The position numbers and the translations under genes were made by a program. A DNA stretch of 64,000 nt from Effrenium voratum (Eukaryota; Sar; Dinophyceae; Suessiales; Symbiodiniaceae). The notes under the pieces were generated by a model. The model was not told the origin of the DNA, searched no databases, and saw nothing but the letters and a program-made list of their open reading frames with translations. Below are positions 1-10,724 of this stretch, piece after piece. How positions within the stretch are numbered: the first letter of the stretch is position 1; every line of letters starts with the position of its first letter. The stretch is from contig CAUJNA010000472.1 in NCBI GenBank assembly GCA_963377175.1, positions 158,494 to 222,493 of the forward strand, written 5' to 3'.

Positions 1-445
1 TGGAGATGTTCGAGAGCCAGTGCTCGGTGTTCCACGTCCCGTTGGGGAGGGCCACGTGACGGAAGCTCTCGAGATGCGGGTCCTTCTCCGGCGCCTGGCC
101 GTGCCGGAAGTCGTTGCGGTACGTGGACTCCTTCACCAGCAGCCGCGCCCCGTACACCGGGAGGCCAGCCTGGCCATCCAGCCCATCCCGGCCATCGCCC
201 ACGCCGGGGCTCCCGGGGCTCCCGGGGCTGCCGGGGCTGCCGGGGCTGCCGGGGCTAGGGGTCCCCCCAGACCTCTCCCCTGGGCCGCTGAGATCAGCGG
301 GGCGCTCTACGCCCGGCTTGCCGCTCTTCAGCGCCATCCGCGCCGCATTGGAAGCCAGGAACCGATCCGGGAACTCCTCCATGTCATGGCAGTGCGCCAG
401 ACGATAGCTGGACTTGTAGGCCTCCTGAGACCAGTAGTCCGTCAT
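1..445 (-). CDS. Unrecognised host protein, 3' part cut by window edge
   Basis: An uninterrupted minus-strand frame runs from an ATG at 443-445 (reads MTDYWSQEAY...) off the left edge, about 148 codons. An in-frame AG-ended intron junction may lie just upstream, so this could be an internal exon. The protein has three visible parts: a hydrophilic start with YKSSYRLAHCHDMEEF, a short collagen-like run of G-S-P triplets encoded by the 9-bp repeat at about 200-260, and a tail containing STYRNDFRHGQ and PNGTWNTEHW. I do not recognise the family; the TYRNDF-type motif recalls axonemal microtubule-binding proteins, which is only a guess. Codon use is GC-rich, like the NRPS exons next to it, and orientation is the same. 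Confidence 0.5.
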   Translation of the reverse strand, partial: MTDYWSQEAYKSSYRLAHCHDMEEFPDRFLASNAARMALKSGKPGVERPADLSGPGERSGGTPSPGSPGSPGSPGSPGSPGVGDGRDGLDGQAGLPVYGARLLVKESTYRNDFRHGQAPEKDPHLESFRHVALPNGTWNTEHWLSNIS

Positions 446-1494
446 CCTCTCAGGGGTCCTTTGGAGCCAATACTTGCGGCAATCGCAATCGCACAGCAAG
501 GAAGCGCATGCGCAACGGCAAGCACGAAAATTACCGCATGCCGCGCCGCATTGGTATCGGCCTGATGCCAAGAGACGGGTCGTCCAATGGGAAGGGTCTG
601 CACCTCACTTCTGCCGTCTGAACGCTTCCAATGTGGCACAGCCGGGTCCAAGACGTCTGCAGGGACTTTGCCGATTTTGTCAACCTGGATTCTCTTTTGC
701 AAATGCAGGCATCCCCGTGTCCAGCGCGCGCCTCGTAGATGGTTGCTCCGATGCCAGCTTCTGAGGGCCCGTAGAAGTTGTTCAAGGAGAGAGGCGCCTA
801 AGGCCACTAGCGAGCATCAAAGAGTCAAAGAGTCAGGCAACTGCTCACCTCCAGGATCCTTCGCGCCAGGCTGAGGGAGCAGGCCTGTCCAAGATGGTCC
901 ATGGTCCAAGAGCCGCAAGACTCTGCCCCGAGCCTCGCCCACCACAGCCAAGGATCGCAAGCTTCGCGGCAGGGCTTGGTGCTCCAGGATTTCCTCGGAT
1001 CGAAATTTCGGATTGCGCGGCAAGTGCCGCGGTGCCGCGGTGCCGCGGTGCCGCGGTGCCGCGGAATGTGGAAGGTGGACGTGGGACGTGGGGCGCATGT
1101 CCGAAGCCAAGAGGCCGCCAGCAAGGAGGGCACGAAGAGCGCATGGCTGACGCGGTGCTCGTCGATCAGCGAGGAAATGTACTGGAAGTCCTAAGGAAGC
1201 GCACCGGGAGGGCCTCTGATTTCAACGCGAACATCCGAACATCACTTCAATTCGAAGGGCAATATGGGTCATGTTGTTGGCCACTGGGGAGAGTTCATGC
1301 TCGTTTGGCCCCAGCCCGAACGGTCCTTGGAACCGTCCCTCTTGCTCATGACGACCGTGGCACCCGCCACCAAGGCAGGCCAGATCTCACAGACGGGCCT
1401 TGGTGAGCCCCTTGCTCTCCCAGATCCCAGATGCAGATCCCATGTCTAAGCACAGCACGCATCGAAGGTCCAAGACGTGTGCTGCAAAACCGCC
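446..1494. other. Gene-poor stretch between the edge gene and the NRPS
   Basis: No reading frame here has recognisable domains. It holds an 8-bp tandem repeat (TGCCGCGG, about five units, 1025-1065) and otherwise GC-rich non-repetitive DNA. It should contain the missing continuation of the second NRPS adenylation domain if that gene were complete, but I cannot find A4 to A10 motifs in it on the minus strand. Confidence 0.5.
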
Positions 1495-3450
1495 TCAAGC
1501 GCAGGCTGGACTCGCCGGCATAAGCTGAAGGATGCCGAAGGCCTGCCCGGGCTTGAAGTTGAAGTGCTTGCTGGTGAAGAGCACGTGCGCCAAAAGTGCC
1601 CGGTTGGATAGCAGCACACCTCCGAGTCGCTTGCCGAGTGGAACTGGGAAGAAAACATATTGGCACCCCGATCCGATGCCCGCCTTTTGGTCTGCCAGTC
1701 GAACCACCTCAGGCACCCGTCGGACGGTCAAGCTCCGGCGAAGAAGCGAAGACTGAGCGCCAGGCTGGTGAAAACCAGAAGTCCGTGCGCCTCCGAGGTC
1801 AGGTAGGGCCAGGGCTCTCTCCTTGCCCGCGGCCTGACCGAGCATATCAAAGTACAAAACGTCAGCACGTTGTGTACATTTACAACACAACATTCTGTTA
1901 ATGCCTGAATAGTCTGGGTGTCTTTTGCTTTCATCTGGCAAGTCGATCAAATTTTGAGTCGCTTGTTCTCCGGGCCTGAGATCCTCCACCAGGATCAAGG
2001 GCCAGCCTAGAGAGTTGCCGACGGATTGGCTCTTCTTCTCTGTGACGATGCACTGCGGGGCCGCGTCCTGGGCCATTTGGTGGATGCGCTCCAGGGGGTG
2101 GGAGGCATCCAGCGCGAAGTAGCCGCAGCCCGCCATCCAGGCGCCCAAGGGCCCGGCCACCATCCAGGGCCCTGGCCGCACCATGAAGCCCACCAGCGGG
2201 TTCTCCCCACTCTCCACGCAGCTCTCCATGAGCGCCTGGTCAAGACGATGGTCCACGCGCCCAAAGTCCAGGTCACTCGAGTTGCGCCGGCCCTCACTTT
2301 GGTCCCGGCTGAACAGCCGGGACCGGCGGCCAACTCCGAGCTCGGCGCCGAGCAGCTCCGCGCGCCGCAGGATCTCGCCGAAGGTCACGGTGCCCTCGGG
2401 GCTGACCACGGCAAAGGCGCTGGGGTTGGCGCTGGCTCGTTGCGCCACCAGCTCCGGCAGGGACGTGGCCGGCAGCTCCCCGTGCACGGCCTGCCACGGG
2501 CTGATAGCCCGTTCCAGGTGCAAATCTGCGTGGTCCACGAACTGGATGTGGCCCACCAGCGAATCCGCATCGGATGCCACGACCTCCAGCAAGCGCTGGT
2601 ACTGAGCCTGGAGCCGCAGCACGGTGTCCCGGCTGAACGCCGAGCTGTACTGGAAGTTTCCGATGAGGCGGCCCTGCTTCCCTGCCGGCCCCGGGGCAAA
2701 GGCCATCATCACGGCCAGGTCAAATTGCGCGTGTCGCTGCCCGATGCCCATGGATTCCAACTGCAGCTCGGAGCCCAGCGGCAGCTCTGCGCCCTCGTGG
2801 CCCATGAAGAAGGATGGCAAGTGCAGCCCGACGGGCACGCCCGAGCCTCCGGAGCCTTCGGAGTCGGGGCAGGTCTGAAATATGAACATGGCCTGCAGGA
2901 CCTGGCGCAGATCCAGGCCCAGGTCCTCACAGACCGAGGCCAACGGCACCCTCTGGTGCTGCAGGGCCGCGCGCACCTCTGCAGCCACCTGCCGCAGCAG
3001 CTGCCGGAAGCTGAGGTCTCCAGCCACCTGCGCTCGCACGCAGAGCGGCGTCACGAAGTAGCCCACGGTGGCCTCCGACTCCACGGTGGTGCGGCACGCG
3101 AAGGGCGTGCCGACGCACACGTCCTCCTCTGCGTAGCGTGACAGCAACACCATCCACGCGGTCAGCAGCGTGGCGTGCAGCGACGCCCCCACCGCGCTGC
3201 CCAGGTCGGCCAAGCGCTGCGACAAGCCCACGCTCAGCTCGAAGTCCATCTTGTCGCCCTTGAAGTTCGCGTTGCCGTCCTTTGCGTCCTTCCGGCCCAG
3301 TGCCAGCGCAGGTGGCGGTGGCTGCAACTTCTGCCGCCAGTACTGCAAAGACGCCTGAGACAGCGCCTGGCTCCGGGCGTAGTCGCTGTACTGCGGTGCG
3401 GGGTCCCATAAAACTTTCTCCTGGCGCAGTTGGTCATAGGCCACACCCAA
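1495..3450 (-). CDS. NRPS: second half of condensation domain plus truncated adenylation domain
   Basis: A 651-codon minus-strand frame. Residues 1-325 match the C-terminal half of an NRPS condensation domain (DYARSQALSQASLQYWRQKL entry helix, VGYFVTPLCVR, FQTCPDS, QFDLAVMMAF, GNFQYSSAFSRDTVLRL, then the linker QFVDHADLH). Residues 335-650 start an adenylation domain: LPELVAQRASANPSAFAVV, TFGEILRRAELLGAELG, and core A2 as GAWMAGCGYFALDASHPLE (about 2040-2140). The A3 region reads YVFFPVPLGKRLGG then VLLSNRALLAHV, so the usual TSGSTG phosphate loop is corrupted. The frame appears to read through one or two short introns (about 2225-2330 and 1700-1985). No A4-A10 follows, so this module is truncated or continues elsewhere. 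C domains join two aminoacyl thioesters; A domains activate the amino acid. Confidence 0.8.
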   Translation of the reverse strand: MGVAYDQLRQEKVLWDPAPQYSDYARSQALSQASLQYWRQKLQPPPPALALGRKDAKDGNANFKGDKMDFELSVGLSQRLADLGSAVGASLHATLLTAWMVLLSRYAEEDVCVGTPFACRTTVESEATVGYFVTPLCVRAQVAGDLSFRQLLRQVAAEVRAALQHQRVPLASVCEDLGLDLRQVLQAMFIFQTCPDSEGSGGSGVPVGLHLPSFFMGHEGAELPLGSELQLESMGIGQRHAQFDLAVMMAFAPGPAGKQGRLIGNFQYSSAFSRDTVLRLQAQYQRLLEVVASDADSLVGHIQFVDHADLHLERAISPWQAVHGELPATSLPELVAQRASANPSAFAVVSPEGTVTFGEILRRAELLGAELGVGRRSRLFSRDQSEGRRNSSDLDFGRVDHRLDQALMESCVESGENPLVGFMVRPGPWMVAGPLGAWMAGCGYFALDASHPLERIHQMAQDAAPQCIVTEKKSQSVGNSLGWPLILVEDLRPGEQATQNLIDLPDESKRHPDYSGINRMLCCKCTQRADVLYFDMLGQAAGKERALALPDLGGARTSGFHQPGAQSSLLRRSLTVRRVPEVVRLADQKAGIGSGCQYVFFPVPLGKRLGGVLLSNRALLAHVLFTSKHFNFKPGQAFGILQLMPASPACA

Positions 3451-3535
3451 GTCCTGCAGCAGCAGTGTGTAGCCTCAGGCAATCAAGCTCTCTGCTTATG
3501 AACATTTTCCTGCCCTTGATGCCCTTTACCTTGTG

Positions 3536-4300
3536 TCATCTGGCTTTACTTGTATCGGGCTCTCGCGCAAGCAAACGTCTAAGCGCAAAGCTCCAAAGGT
3601 CCACACTGACATGGTGCAAGGTCCAGTGAAGGATCCATGTGTCCACAGACTCCTTGACGACGCGTACTCGGCACAAGGGCCCGCTGCTCAAGTTGAAGAC
3701 TTCATATTGCTGATCAAGAACCCACTCCGCCAGGTCTGCAGGCATGTCCACCTGGCTGAAATCCAGGCAGTCCTCCTCCTTGATCTGGCACGTCTGGCCC
3801 GTCTGGCCCTCAAAAACTGAGCGCAGTGCAGCGTGGCGCAGCTGCACGGCACGGAAGGCTTGGCAGAGGCGGCCGACGTCCAAGGGTCCGCGGACATGGC
3901 AGCAGAGGGCCAAGTTCAGGGCTGCAGAGGCGCTGGCGCTGACGGTGGCCATCCCATGCAAGGACAGCTGCTGATAGCTGGCAGGAAAAGAATCCGAATC
4001 GCGCCCTTTGGGCCCTTCAGGCCCTTCCTTCTCAATGCTCTCGGGCTCCTTTTGCTTTTCAAGCTTTTCATTTGCGCTCCGCGCCAGCTGCCGCACCGTG
4101 GGAGCCGAGTACACATCCGCCAGGCAGATGCCCAGACCCTCGCGGCGGAGGCGGTTCACCAGCCGCCCCACCGAGATGGAGTGGCCGCCCAGCGCAAAGA
4201 AAGATGCCGAGAGAGGCACCTCCGTCACACTCACCACACTCACCACACTCATGCAGGGCAGGTGCGGTCGCCGTCGCCTCCGCCACATCTCGGCCCAGCA
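3536..4300 (-). CDS. NRPS: peptidyl carrier (T) domain and first half of condensation domain
   Basis: The minus-strand frame carries FFALGGHSISVGRLVNRLRR (about 4140-4205), the 4'-phosphopantetheine attachment motif of a carrier domain with its serine in GGHS. A charged linker follows, then ASYQQLSLHGMA and PLCRVRVVKES, and LHHVSVDLWSF at about 3590-3625, which is the catalytic HHxxxDxW motif of a condensation domain with both histidines and the aspartate intact. The frame then breaks at an apparent intron (about 3450-3540) and the rest of the C domain continues at 3450 downward. The carrier would hold the residue activated by the upstream A domain and hand it to this C domain. Introns were placed by eye. 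Confidence 0.8.
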   Translation of the reverse strand, partial: CWAEMWRRRRRPHLPCMSVVSVVSVTEVPLSASFFALGGHSISVGRLVNRLRREGLGICLADVYSAPTVRQLARSANEKLEKQKEPESIEKEGPEGPKGRDSDSFPASYQQLSLHGMATVSASASAALNLALCCHVRGPLDVGRLCQAFRAVQLRHAALRSVFEGQTGQTCQIKEEDCLDFSQVDMPADLAEWVLDQQYEVFNLSSGPLCRVRVVKESVDTWILHWTLHHVSVDLWSFALRRLLAREPDTSKAR

Positions 4301-4359
4301 CCGCAGCAAAAGCGGCCTGCACCTTCGCCTCAAGAATGTGTCAGAGAGGAGAGAAAGAG

Positions 4360-4780
4360 AGAAAGAGAGAAACAGAGAAAGCTTCCACAGGCCTCCAGCG
4401 CTGCCGGCACCTCGATGCAGCGGCGCACGGCGCACGCTCGGCGCACGCACGGCGCACGCTCGAATCCGAATGGACGGCCTGGAGGTCTCGCTCCGATTCC
4501 TCCGGTTCCTCCGGTTCCTCCAGCTTTGGCTCCGGCAGCTGTCGGCGGTCCACCTTGCCGTTGCTGTTCACCGGCAACGCATCCAGCTGCATTACGGCCT
4601 CACCGAAACGCGAAACGCGAAACGCGGTAAAAGCAGCGCCCGATTCGGGATACGTGTCCCGGGTGCGAGACGCGAGCTCCGATGTCCCGTCACTCTCACT
4701 CTCACTCTCCGCTCAAGCTTGAGGCCACGGCAGTTGGCACCATGTAGGCAGGTAGCTCACTCTGCAGCCACTCCTTAAGC
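4360..4780. repeat. Short simple repeats in NRPS introns
   Basis: Small low-complexity tracts flank the A10 exon: GAGA-type runs at 4340-4385, CGCACG repeats at 4430-4460, CGAAACG repeats at 4605-4625 and CTCACT repeats at 4688-4712. They interrupt the open frames around the carrier-domain exon and mark introns rather than coding sequence. Confidence 0.5.
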
Positions 4781-6190
4781 TTGGAGCTTGCGATCGCTCC
4801 CGGACCTCAACGTGCTAACAGCAGGAAGAGACAGGAAACCCTTGGTTCCTTGGCCCCTTGGTCCCTAGCTCGGCGTCCAATAGGCAGCCAAGTACTTGTC
4901 ATGGCCGCCAGGCAGGGTGCGACACTGCACAACACATTCTCGGACCGCCTGGACGGATCGCAACACCTCAAGCACAGCGGCAAGAAAATGCCAATGCGTC
5001 CTCGTGGGAGAGGAGCTTCGACTCAATGTCTCCCAGTTCGATTCGCTGACCACGCAGCTTGACCTGCGTGTTAGCGGGTTAGGTCATCGCCGGTTGAAGC
5101 GTCGAGTCCTGGCAGTCCGCGCGGCCCAGGAAGTCGATGGACCCCTCGTGCGTCCAGCGGACCAAATCGCCGGTGCGGTACAGCCGCGGGCCTCATTCTG
5201 CACAGAACTCAGCTGACACCTCGAACGCCTCGGACGTGGAAAACTCCGGAGGCTCTGGCCATGCGTGGACACCGCCTGCGAGCCCTGACAGAGCCCAACC
5301 CAACCGGGCCCTACTCCGCTCGATCTCGATGCCCATGCCTGCGGACCCAGGCGACCATCCCAGCCGGGGCCAGTGGGCCAGAGAGGCGGCCCCTCCTCAC
5401 CGAGTTGGTCCCTTCGTGCCCCTTTCTCCCCTTTCTCCCTTGGCCCTTGGCCCTTGGCCCCCTGGCCTTCCCCGTGGTGCCAGCAAAGGGATTCTGCCTG
5501 GCAAAGGGACTCCATGTACCATGATCCTCTTTCATCGAGACTGCAGGCTCCACACAAACCGCTCCGCAGTGAGGTCAGGTCTGTGCAGATATCCAGCACC
5601 TACCTGCATGAGGGCATGCAATGTCTGTACAGCTTTTGCACGTTGCCGAGCCTGCGCTCCTCCGACATAAAGCTCTCCAAAAATCCCAGGCCTCATGCAA
5701 CCAAGGCGTAACAGCCATCTAATGGGTAGGTTCATGCCAATCCTACATTCGCGGTTTCAGGCGCGCTGCGGCTGAGGACGCCTCTGCGCATCCTTGCAAA
5801 CAAAGCGACAAAACGCATTATCTTTGATTGAATCCGGGCGAGCCACCAAGACGTAGAGTTGGACGCCCGCCACCGGCTCGCCAATGGGCGGAGCGCCACT
5901 TCCAGGACGAACCAAGCACCTCGCTCGAGTCAAGCTCAGAACTTATAGAACTCCTAGAATTCTCAGATCTCCTAGAACTCTTTGCACATTCGCATAGGGC
6001 CGGCGCATCGTGACATTGACGGTACACTCCGTGGGGCCTTCGGAAGGAGACATCCAAACGTTGCTCTGTGGCTCCGGGCGGCTCCGGGCCGTAGATGTTG
6101 ACGAGCTGGAAGGGCGCGTGGCTCGGCGGCCGGAAGTGGAGCTTGTCGCCCCCCGTGAAGAGCACCCGGAGCCTGCCAAGAACACGCAAA
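4530..6190 (-). CDS. NRPS: adenylation domain, core motifs A4/5 to A10, multi-exon
   Basis: Successive minus-strand exons give the C-terminal half of the first A domain in correct order. [13 protein letters not shown] and LVNIYGPE lie at 6190-6070 (A4/A5; acceptor TTGGCAG). [10 protein letters not shown] lies near 5680 and [16 protein letters not shown] near 5600 (A6, split by a short intron). [10 protein letters not shown] and [10 protein letters not shown] lie at 5175-5095 (A7 and start of A8). [14 protein letters not shown] is near 5055, [10 protein letters not shown] near 4940, and [17 protein letters not shown] at 4590-4535 (A10, with the catalytic lysine in NGKVDR). Pieces are in different frames, as expected for exons. 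The domain makes an aminoacyl-AMP and loads it on the downstream carrier. Exon edges are approximate. Confidence 0.75.
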
Positions 6191-6309
6191 GAAATGAGAA
6201 GAGAGACAAGAGAGAGAAGAGAGAGAAAAAAAGAGAGAGAAGAGAGAGAAGGGAGAGAAGAGAGAGAAGAGAGAGAAGAGAGAGAAGAGAGAGAAGAGAG
6301 AAGAGAGAG
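6186..6309. repeat. GAGAGAAGA microsatellite, array 1
   Basis: A near-pure purine run of GAGAGAAGA-type units within the NRPS intron. It is the left border of duplicated segment A. Long artefactual frames of Leu/Ser/Phe or Arg/Glu come from this array and its sister arrays. Confidence 0.85.
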
Positions 6310-7620
6310 TCGTCAAGCGCAGGCCGGAAATGAAAGGCAAGCAAGGTGCGAGCCAGGTCCATGACACCTAACCGCGCACCCTTCGACAAGGGGGGAGAGG
6401 CACAGTGCAACTTGACGGTCTGAGAATGAACCCAAGTCCATCGCCACACAGCCCGCAATGGAGACGACCGCCGAAATCGGCCAAGGAGCATTCACAACCA
6501 CCTCGGTGGCCATGCGTCAACTGGGCAGCAAGGCGGTTTTCGCTCAGGAAGAAAGTGAACTGCGGATCAGTGTGCGTGTGTATCGAAGAGACTCGAGTGG
6601 GCGTGGTAATATGCACGTCACGGCGCAAGAGCAAACCGAAGGAGATCGCTCGGGTGCTCGGGTGCGGAAAAGAAGGCTCATCCCCGCTATCTCATCCCGC
6701 GTGCGGTCGAGGAATACGAACGGGTACCGCAAGCCCGTCGGGCCAGAGGACAATCTGCAATCCACTGAAGGAAACCTGAAGATGGTCAGGAAGGACAGGA
6801 AGGACAAGGCCAAAAGGTCTGCGACGCTCCTGCCAGGCGGCCTGCCAAACCATATAATGGGAGGTAATGAGGCACTGCACCGGTAGGCACTCCAGGGCGA
6901 GCAAAAGGGCTCTCTCAACCGCCGAGTCAGATTCCTCACACAGGCAAGTCCGTCATACGACCAACGTCGGAATAAGTAAAGAAAAGCAAGTAAAGACCTT
7001 CCCCGCTTGACTGCATTTACTGCGTGCTGGTGTGGTTGTTGGGCTCTGCTTTTCGATGATGCCTTGTTCTCTTTCAGGCGCATGCGGCTGGGGCGGTTTG
7101 TTGCCTCGCAGAGTGCCTCCCTTGCATCTCCCCTGAAGTGCCTTGCAATCCCAAGATTGCTGGTTGGCCGGCCTGGGATCAGGGAAATGAATGGGCTCGC
7201 GTGCCCGCCCGTAGTGCGCAACGCATGGAAATGAATGGGCTCACGGGCTTCCACGTCGAGAGGCCCTAGCTTGCTCGGCTTGGCTGGGTCTTGTTGAGTT
7301 GTAAGGGGCTGCTGTTGGCTGTTGGCCCGTTTCCCCTCTTTCCCAAACCCTAAGGCTCTTCGAAGAGAGAGAAGAGAGAGAAGAGAGAGAAGAGAGAGAA
7401 AAAAAGAGAGAGAAAAAAAAAAGAGAGAGAGAAAAAAAGAGAGAGAAAACAAGAGAGAGAAAAAAAAAGAGAGAGAAGGGAGAGAAAAAAAGAGAGAGAA
7501 GAGAGAGAAGAGACAGAAGAGAGAGAAGAGAGAGAAGAGAGAGAAAAAAAGAGAGAGAAGAGAGAGAAGGGAGAGAAGAGAGAGAAGAGAGAGAAGAGAG
7601 AGAAGAGAGAGAAGAGAGAA
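6303..7620. repeat. Tandem segmental duplication inside NRPS intron, copy A (1,318 bp)
   Basis: This segment recurs at a constant offset of 1,318 bp from 7621 to 8176 and, at a further offset (6,476 bp), from 13332 to about 14060. Sequence identity is very high: I see only single-base changes such as 6452/7770, a 3-bp indel in CTCCTG(AGG), and length changes in the GAGA tract. Copy A is uninterrupted at the site (6855/6856) where copy B holds a 5,155-bp insert. The content is intron-like, with no coding motifs on either strand. Confidence 0.9.
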
Positions 7621-7627
7621 GAGAGAG
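7361..7627. repeat. GAGAGAAGA microsatellite, array 2
   Basis: Purine-rich array at the junction between duplicated copies A and B, longer than array 1 and with embedded poly-A stretches. The array probably served as the recombination substrate for the tandem duplication. Confidence 0.85.
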
Positions 7628-8176
7628 TCGTCAAGCGCAGGCCGGAAATGAAAGGCAAGCAAGGTGCGAGCCAGGTCCATGACACCTAACCGCGCACCCT
7701 TCGACAAGGGGGGAGAGGCACAGTGCAACTTGACGGTCTGAGAATGAACCCAAGTCCATCGCCAGACAGCCCGCAATGGAGACGACCGCCGAAATCGGCC
7801 AAGGAGCATTCACAACCACCTCGGTGGCCATGCGTCAACTGGGCAGCAAGGCGGTTTTCGCTCAGGAAGAAAGTGAACTGCGGATCAGTGTGCGTGTGTA
7901 TCGAAGAGACTCGAGTGGGCGTGGTAATATGCACGTCACGGCGCAAGAGCAAACCGAAGGAGATCGCTCGGGTGCTCGGGTGCGGAAAAGAAGGCTCATC
8001 CCCGCTATCTCATCCCGCGTGCGGTCGAGGAATACGAACGGGTACCGCAAGCCCGTCGGGCCAGAGGACAATCTGCAATCCACTGAAGGAAACCTGAAGA
8101 TGGTCAGGAAGGACAGGAAGGACAAGGCCAAAAGGTCTGCGACGCTCCTGAGGCCAGGCGGCCTGCCAAACCATAT
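7621..8176. repeat. Duplication copy B, left part
   Basis: Left portion of the second copy of the 1,318-bp unit. It ends abruptly after CCAAACCATAT, at the boundary of the inserted block. Its continuation is at 13332. Confidence 0.9.
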
Positions 8177-8222
8177 CCGCCGACCCCCCTGCCTGCAAGG
8201 GGAAGGCGCTGGGGGAGTGTTC

Positions 8223-8850
8223 GTTTAGCGTTGGAGCGTGACTGTGGCAGCCTTCTCCCTTCCCTTTTGCCCTCGCCCGTTCAGCCCTGTACCTTACCAG
8301 CCTTCTTTCTTTCCCTTTTTTCTTGTTCTTCTTCGTTTCTTTTCTTTCCTTTTCCTTTCGGCTGCCGGCGCACTCCTTTGGCTGGTGCTCGCTGTGGACA
8401 AACGAGTGCGGCCTGGAAAAGCGCGGGAAGCGCAGCTTTTGTGGCTGGCCGCTCCCTCTGGACCGATAGCCTTACTGCATCTTGGACTCAAACGCGACGT
8501 TAGGCACCCGGCCGCGGCGGAGCAGGCTGCCTGTTCGTTTAGCGTTGGAGCGTGACTGTGGCAGCCTTCTCCCTTCCCTTTCGCCCTCGCCCGTTCAGCC
8601 CTGTACCTTACTAGCCTTCTTTCTTTCCCTTTTTTCTTGTTCTTCTTCGTTTCTTTTCTTTCCTTTTCCTTTCGGCTGCCGGCGCACTCCTTTGGCTGGT
8701 GCTCGCTGTGGACAAACGAGTGCGGCCTGGAAAAGCGCGGGAAGCGCAGCTTTTGTGGCTGGCCGCTCCCTCTGGACCGATAGCCTTACTGCATCTTGGA
8801 CTCAAACGCGACGTTAGGCACCCGGCCGCGGCGGAGCAGGCTGCCGGCGC
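8223..8850. repeat. 313-bp tandem duplication in the insert
   Basis: Two copies (about 8223-8535 and 8536-8850) of a unit starting GTTTAGCGTTGGAGCGTGAC, including a pyrimidine-rich tract and the widespread core CTGCCGGCGCACTCCTTTGG. Identity is near complete apart from a few substitutions. Confidence 0.8.
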
Positions 8851-9034
8851 ACTCCTTTGGTTCGTGCTCGTTGAAGCGAGTGCGTCCTCCAAGAGCTTTC
8901 TACTTTCTATATAGGATTCAAAAGTGACGTTTGGCACCCGGCCGCGGCGGGGCAGCCGCCCTTGGCAAGACGCAGCAAACCCAAAGGCAGAAAGACCAGG
9001 GATAAGCAAACTGTGACAGACGCAGGCGCACATG

Positions 9035-9118
9035 GGCATGGACAGGCCGGGGATTGAGCCCGGTCCCTCTCGCATGCTGAGCGGGTGTGATGCCACTACA
9101 CCAACTGCTCCTGAGCTG
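9035..9118 (-). ncRNA. tRNA-Ala(AGC)-like SINE head, best preserved copy
   Basis: Read on the minus strand this block has an A-box TGGTGTAGTGG, a D-arm closed by GTG/CAC, an anticodon arm CCCGC-TCAGCAT-GCGAG with AGC in anticodon position, and a T arm CCGGG-CTCAATC-CCCGG with a perfect 5-bp stem that also provides the B-box. Position 33 is C instead of the near-universal U, and the acceptor stem pairs only partly, so a working tRNA is unlikely. These are internal Pol III promoter elements of a tRNA-derived SINE. Similar copies lie at 9600-9680 and 9880-9962. Confidence 0.6.
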
Positions 9119-10724
9119 AGGAGGCCGAGAGGTTTTTTTGTTTCCTTCTCTTTTCGGCTGCCGGCGCACTCCTTTGGTTGGTGCTCGCTGGACAAACAGG
9201 TGCGGCCTGGAAAAGCGCGGGAAGCGAAGCTTTTGTGGCTGGCCGCTCCCTCTGGACCGATAGCCTTTCTGCATATTGGACTCAAACGCGACGTTACGTG
9301 CTCGCTGAAGGGAGTGCGTCCTCCAAGCGCGCTGGACGCGAAGCTGTTCTTGCTGGTTGCGCCCTGGGGACCGATAGCTTTCTACTTTCTATATAGGATT
9401 CAAAAGTGACGTTTGGCACCCGGCCGCGGCGGGGCAGCCGCCCTTGGCAAGACGCAGCAAACCCAAAGGGACAAACGAGTGCGGCCTGGAAAAGCGCGGG
9501 AAGCGAAGCTTTTGTGGCTGGAACGCGACGTTTGGCACCCGGCCGCGGCGGAGCAGGCTGCCGGCAAGACCAGGGATAGGCAAACAGACGCAGGCGCACA
9601 TGGGCATGGACAGGCCGGGGACTGAGCCCGGCCCCTCTCGCATGCTGAGCGGGTGTGATGCCACTACACCAACTGCCCCTGAGCTGAAGAAGCCGAGAGG
9701 TTTCTTTTCTTTCCTTTTCCTTTCGGCTGCCGGCGCACTCCTTTGGTTGGCGCTCGCTGTGGACAAACGAGTGCGGCCTGAAAAAGCCTGGAACGCGACG
9801 TTAGGCACCCGGCCGCGGCGAAGCAGGCTGCCGGCAAGACCAGGGATAGGCAAACTGTGACAGACGCAGGTGCACATGGGCATGGACAGGCCGGGGATTG
9901 AACCCGGCCCTCTCGCATGCTGAGCGGGTTTGATGCCACTACACCAACTGCCCCTGAGCTCAGGAGGCCGAGAGTGCTCATCTACGTGCTGGGCACAGCT
10001 TTCAGCCTCTGTCACGGCCCGTTCGGCCTGTGTTCTTCCTATCTGCTGCCGGCGCACTCCTTTGGTCGCTGCTCGCTGTGGGCAAACGCGTGCGGCCTGG
10101 AAAAGCGCTCAAGCACCTGCAAGGCACAGTTTTCAGCGCTGAAGCTCTGTCACGGCCCGCCCGTCCGGCCTTTTTTCTTCCTTTCTGCCGGCGCACTCCT
10201 TTGGTTGGTGCTCGCTGTGGGCAAACAAGTGCGGGCCCGCGCGTTCTGCTTCTTTTCTTCCTTTCTGCTGCCGGCGCACTCCTTTGGTTTCTTTCCTTTT
10301 CCTTTCTGCTGCCGGCGCACTCCTTTGGTTGGCTCGCTGTGGACAAACGAGTGCGGCCTGGAAAAGCGCGGGAAGCGAAGCTTTTGTGGCTGGCCGCTCC
10401 CTCTGGACCGATAGCCTTACTGCATCTTGGACTCAAACGCGACGTTAGGCACCCGGCCGCGGCGGAGCAGGCTGCCGGCGCACTCCTTTGGTTCGTGCTC
10501 GCTGCGGCGAGGCGAGTGCGGCCTCCCAGCGCGCTGGACGCGAAGCTGTTCTTGCTGGTTGCGCCCTGGGGGCCGATAGCTTTCTATTCTACTTTCTACT
10601 TTCTATATAGGATTCAAAAGTGACGTTGCCGCGGCGGAGCAGCCGCCGTTGGTAAGACGCACAGCACACCCAAAAGGGAGAAAGACCAGCGATAAGCAAA
10701 CGGTGACAGACGCAGGCGCACATG

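Noticed and set aside
20..565. Plus-strand frame with collagen-like GAPGAAGAA run
   Set aside because: The repeat is real but the coding evidence lies on the minus strand, where the whole segment has protein-like texture.
2026..3141. 371-codon plus frame over the NRPS region
   Set aside because: Antisense shadow of the condensation/adenylation exons caused by high GC; no domain.
6544..7809. 421-codon minus frame rich in LSLLSLFFSLF
   Set aside because: It is the translation of the GAGA microsatellite and intron sequence; the same happens at 13059-14075. Not a membrane protein.
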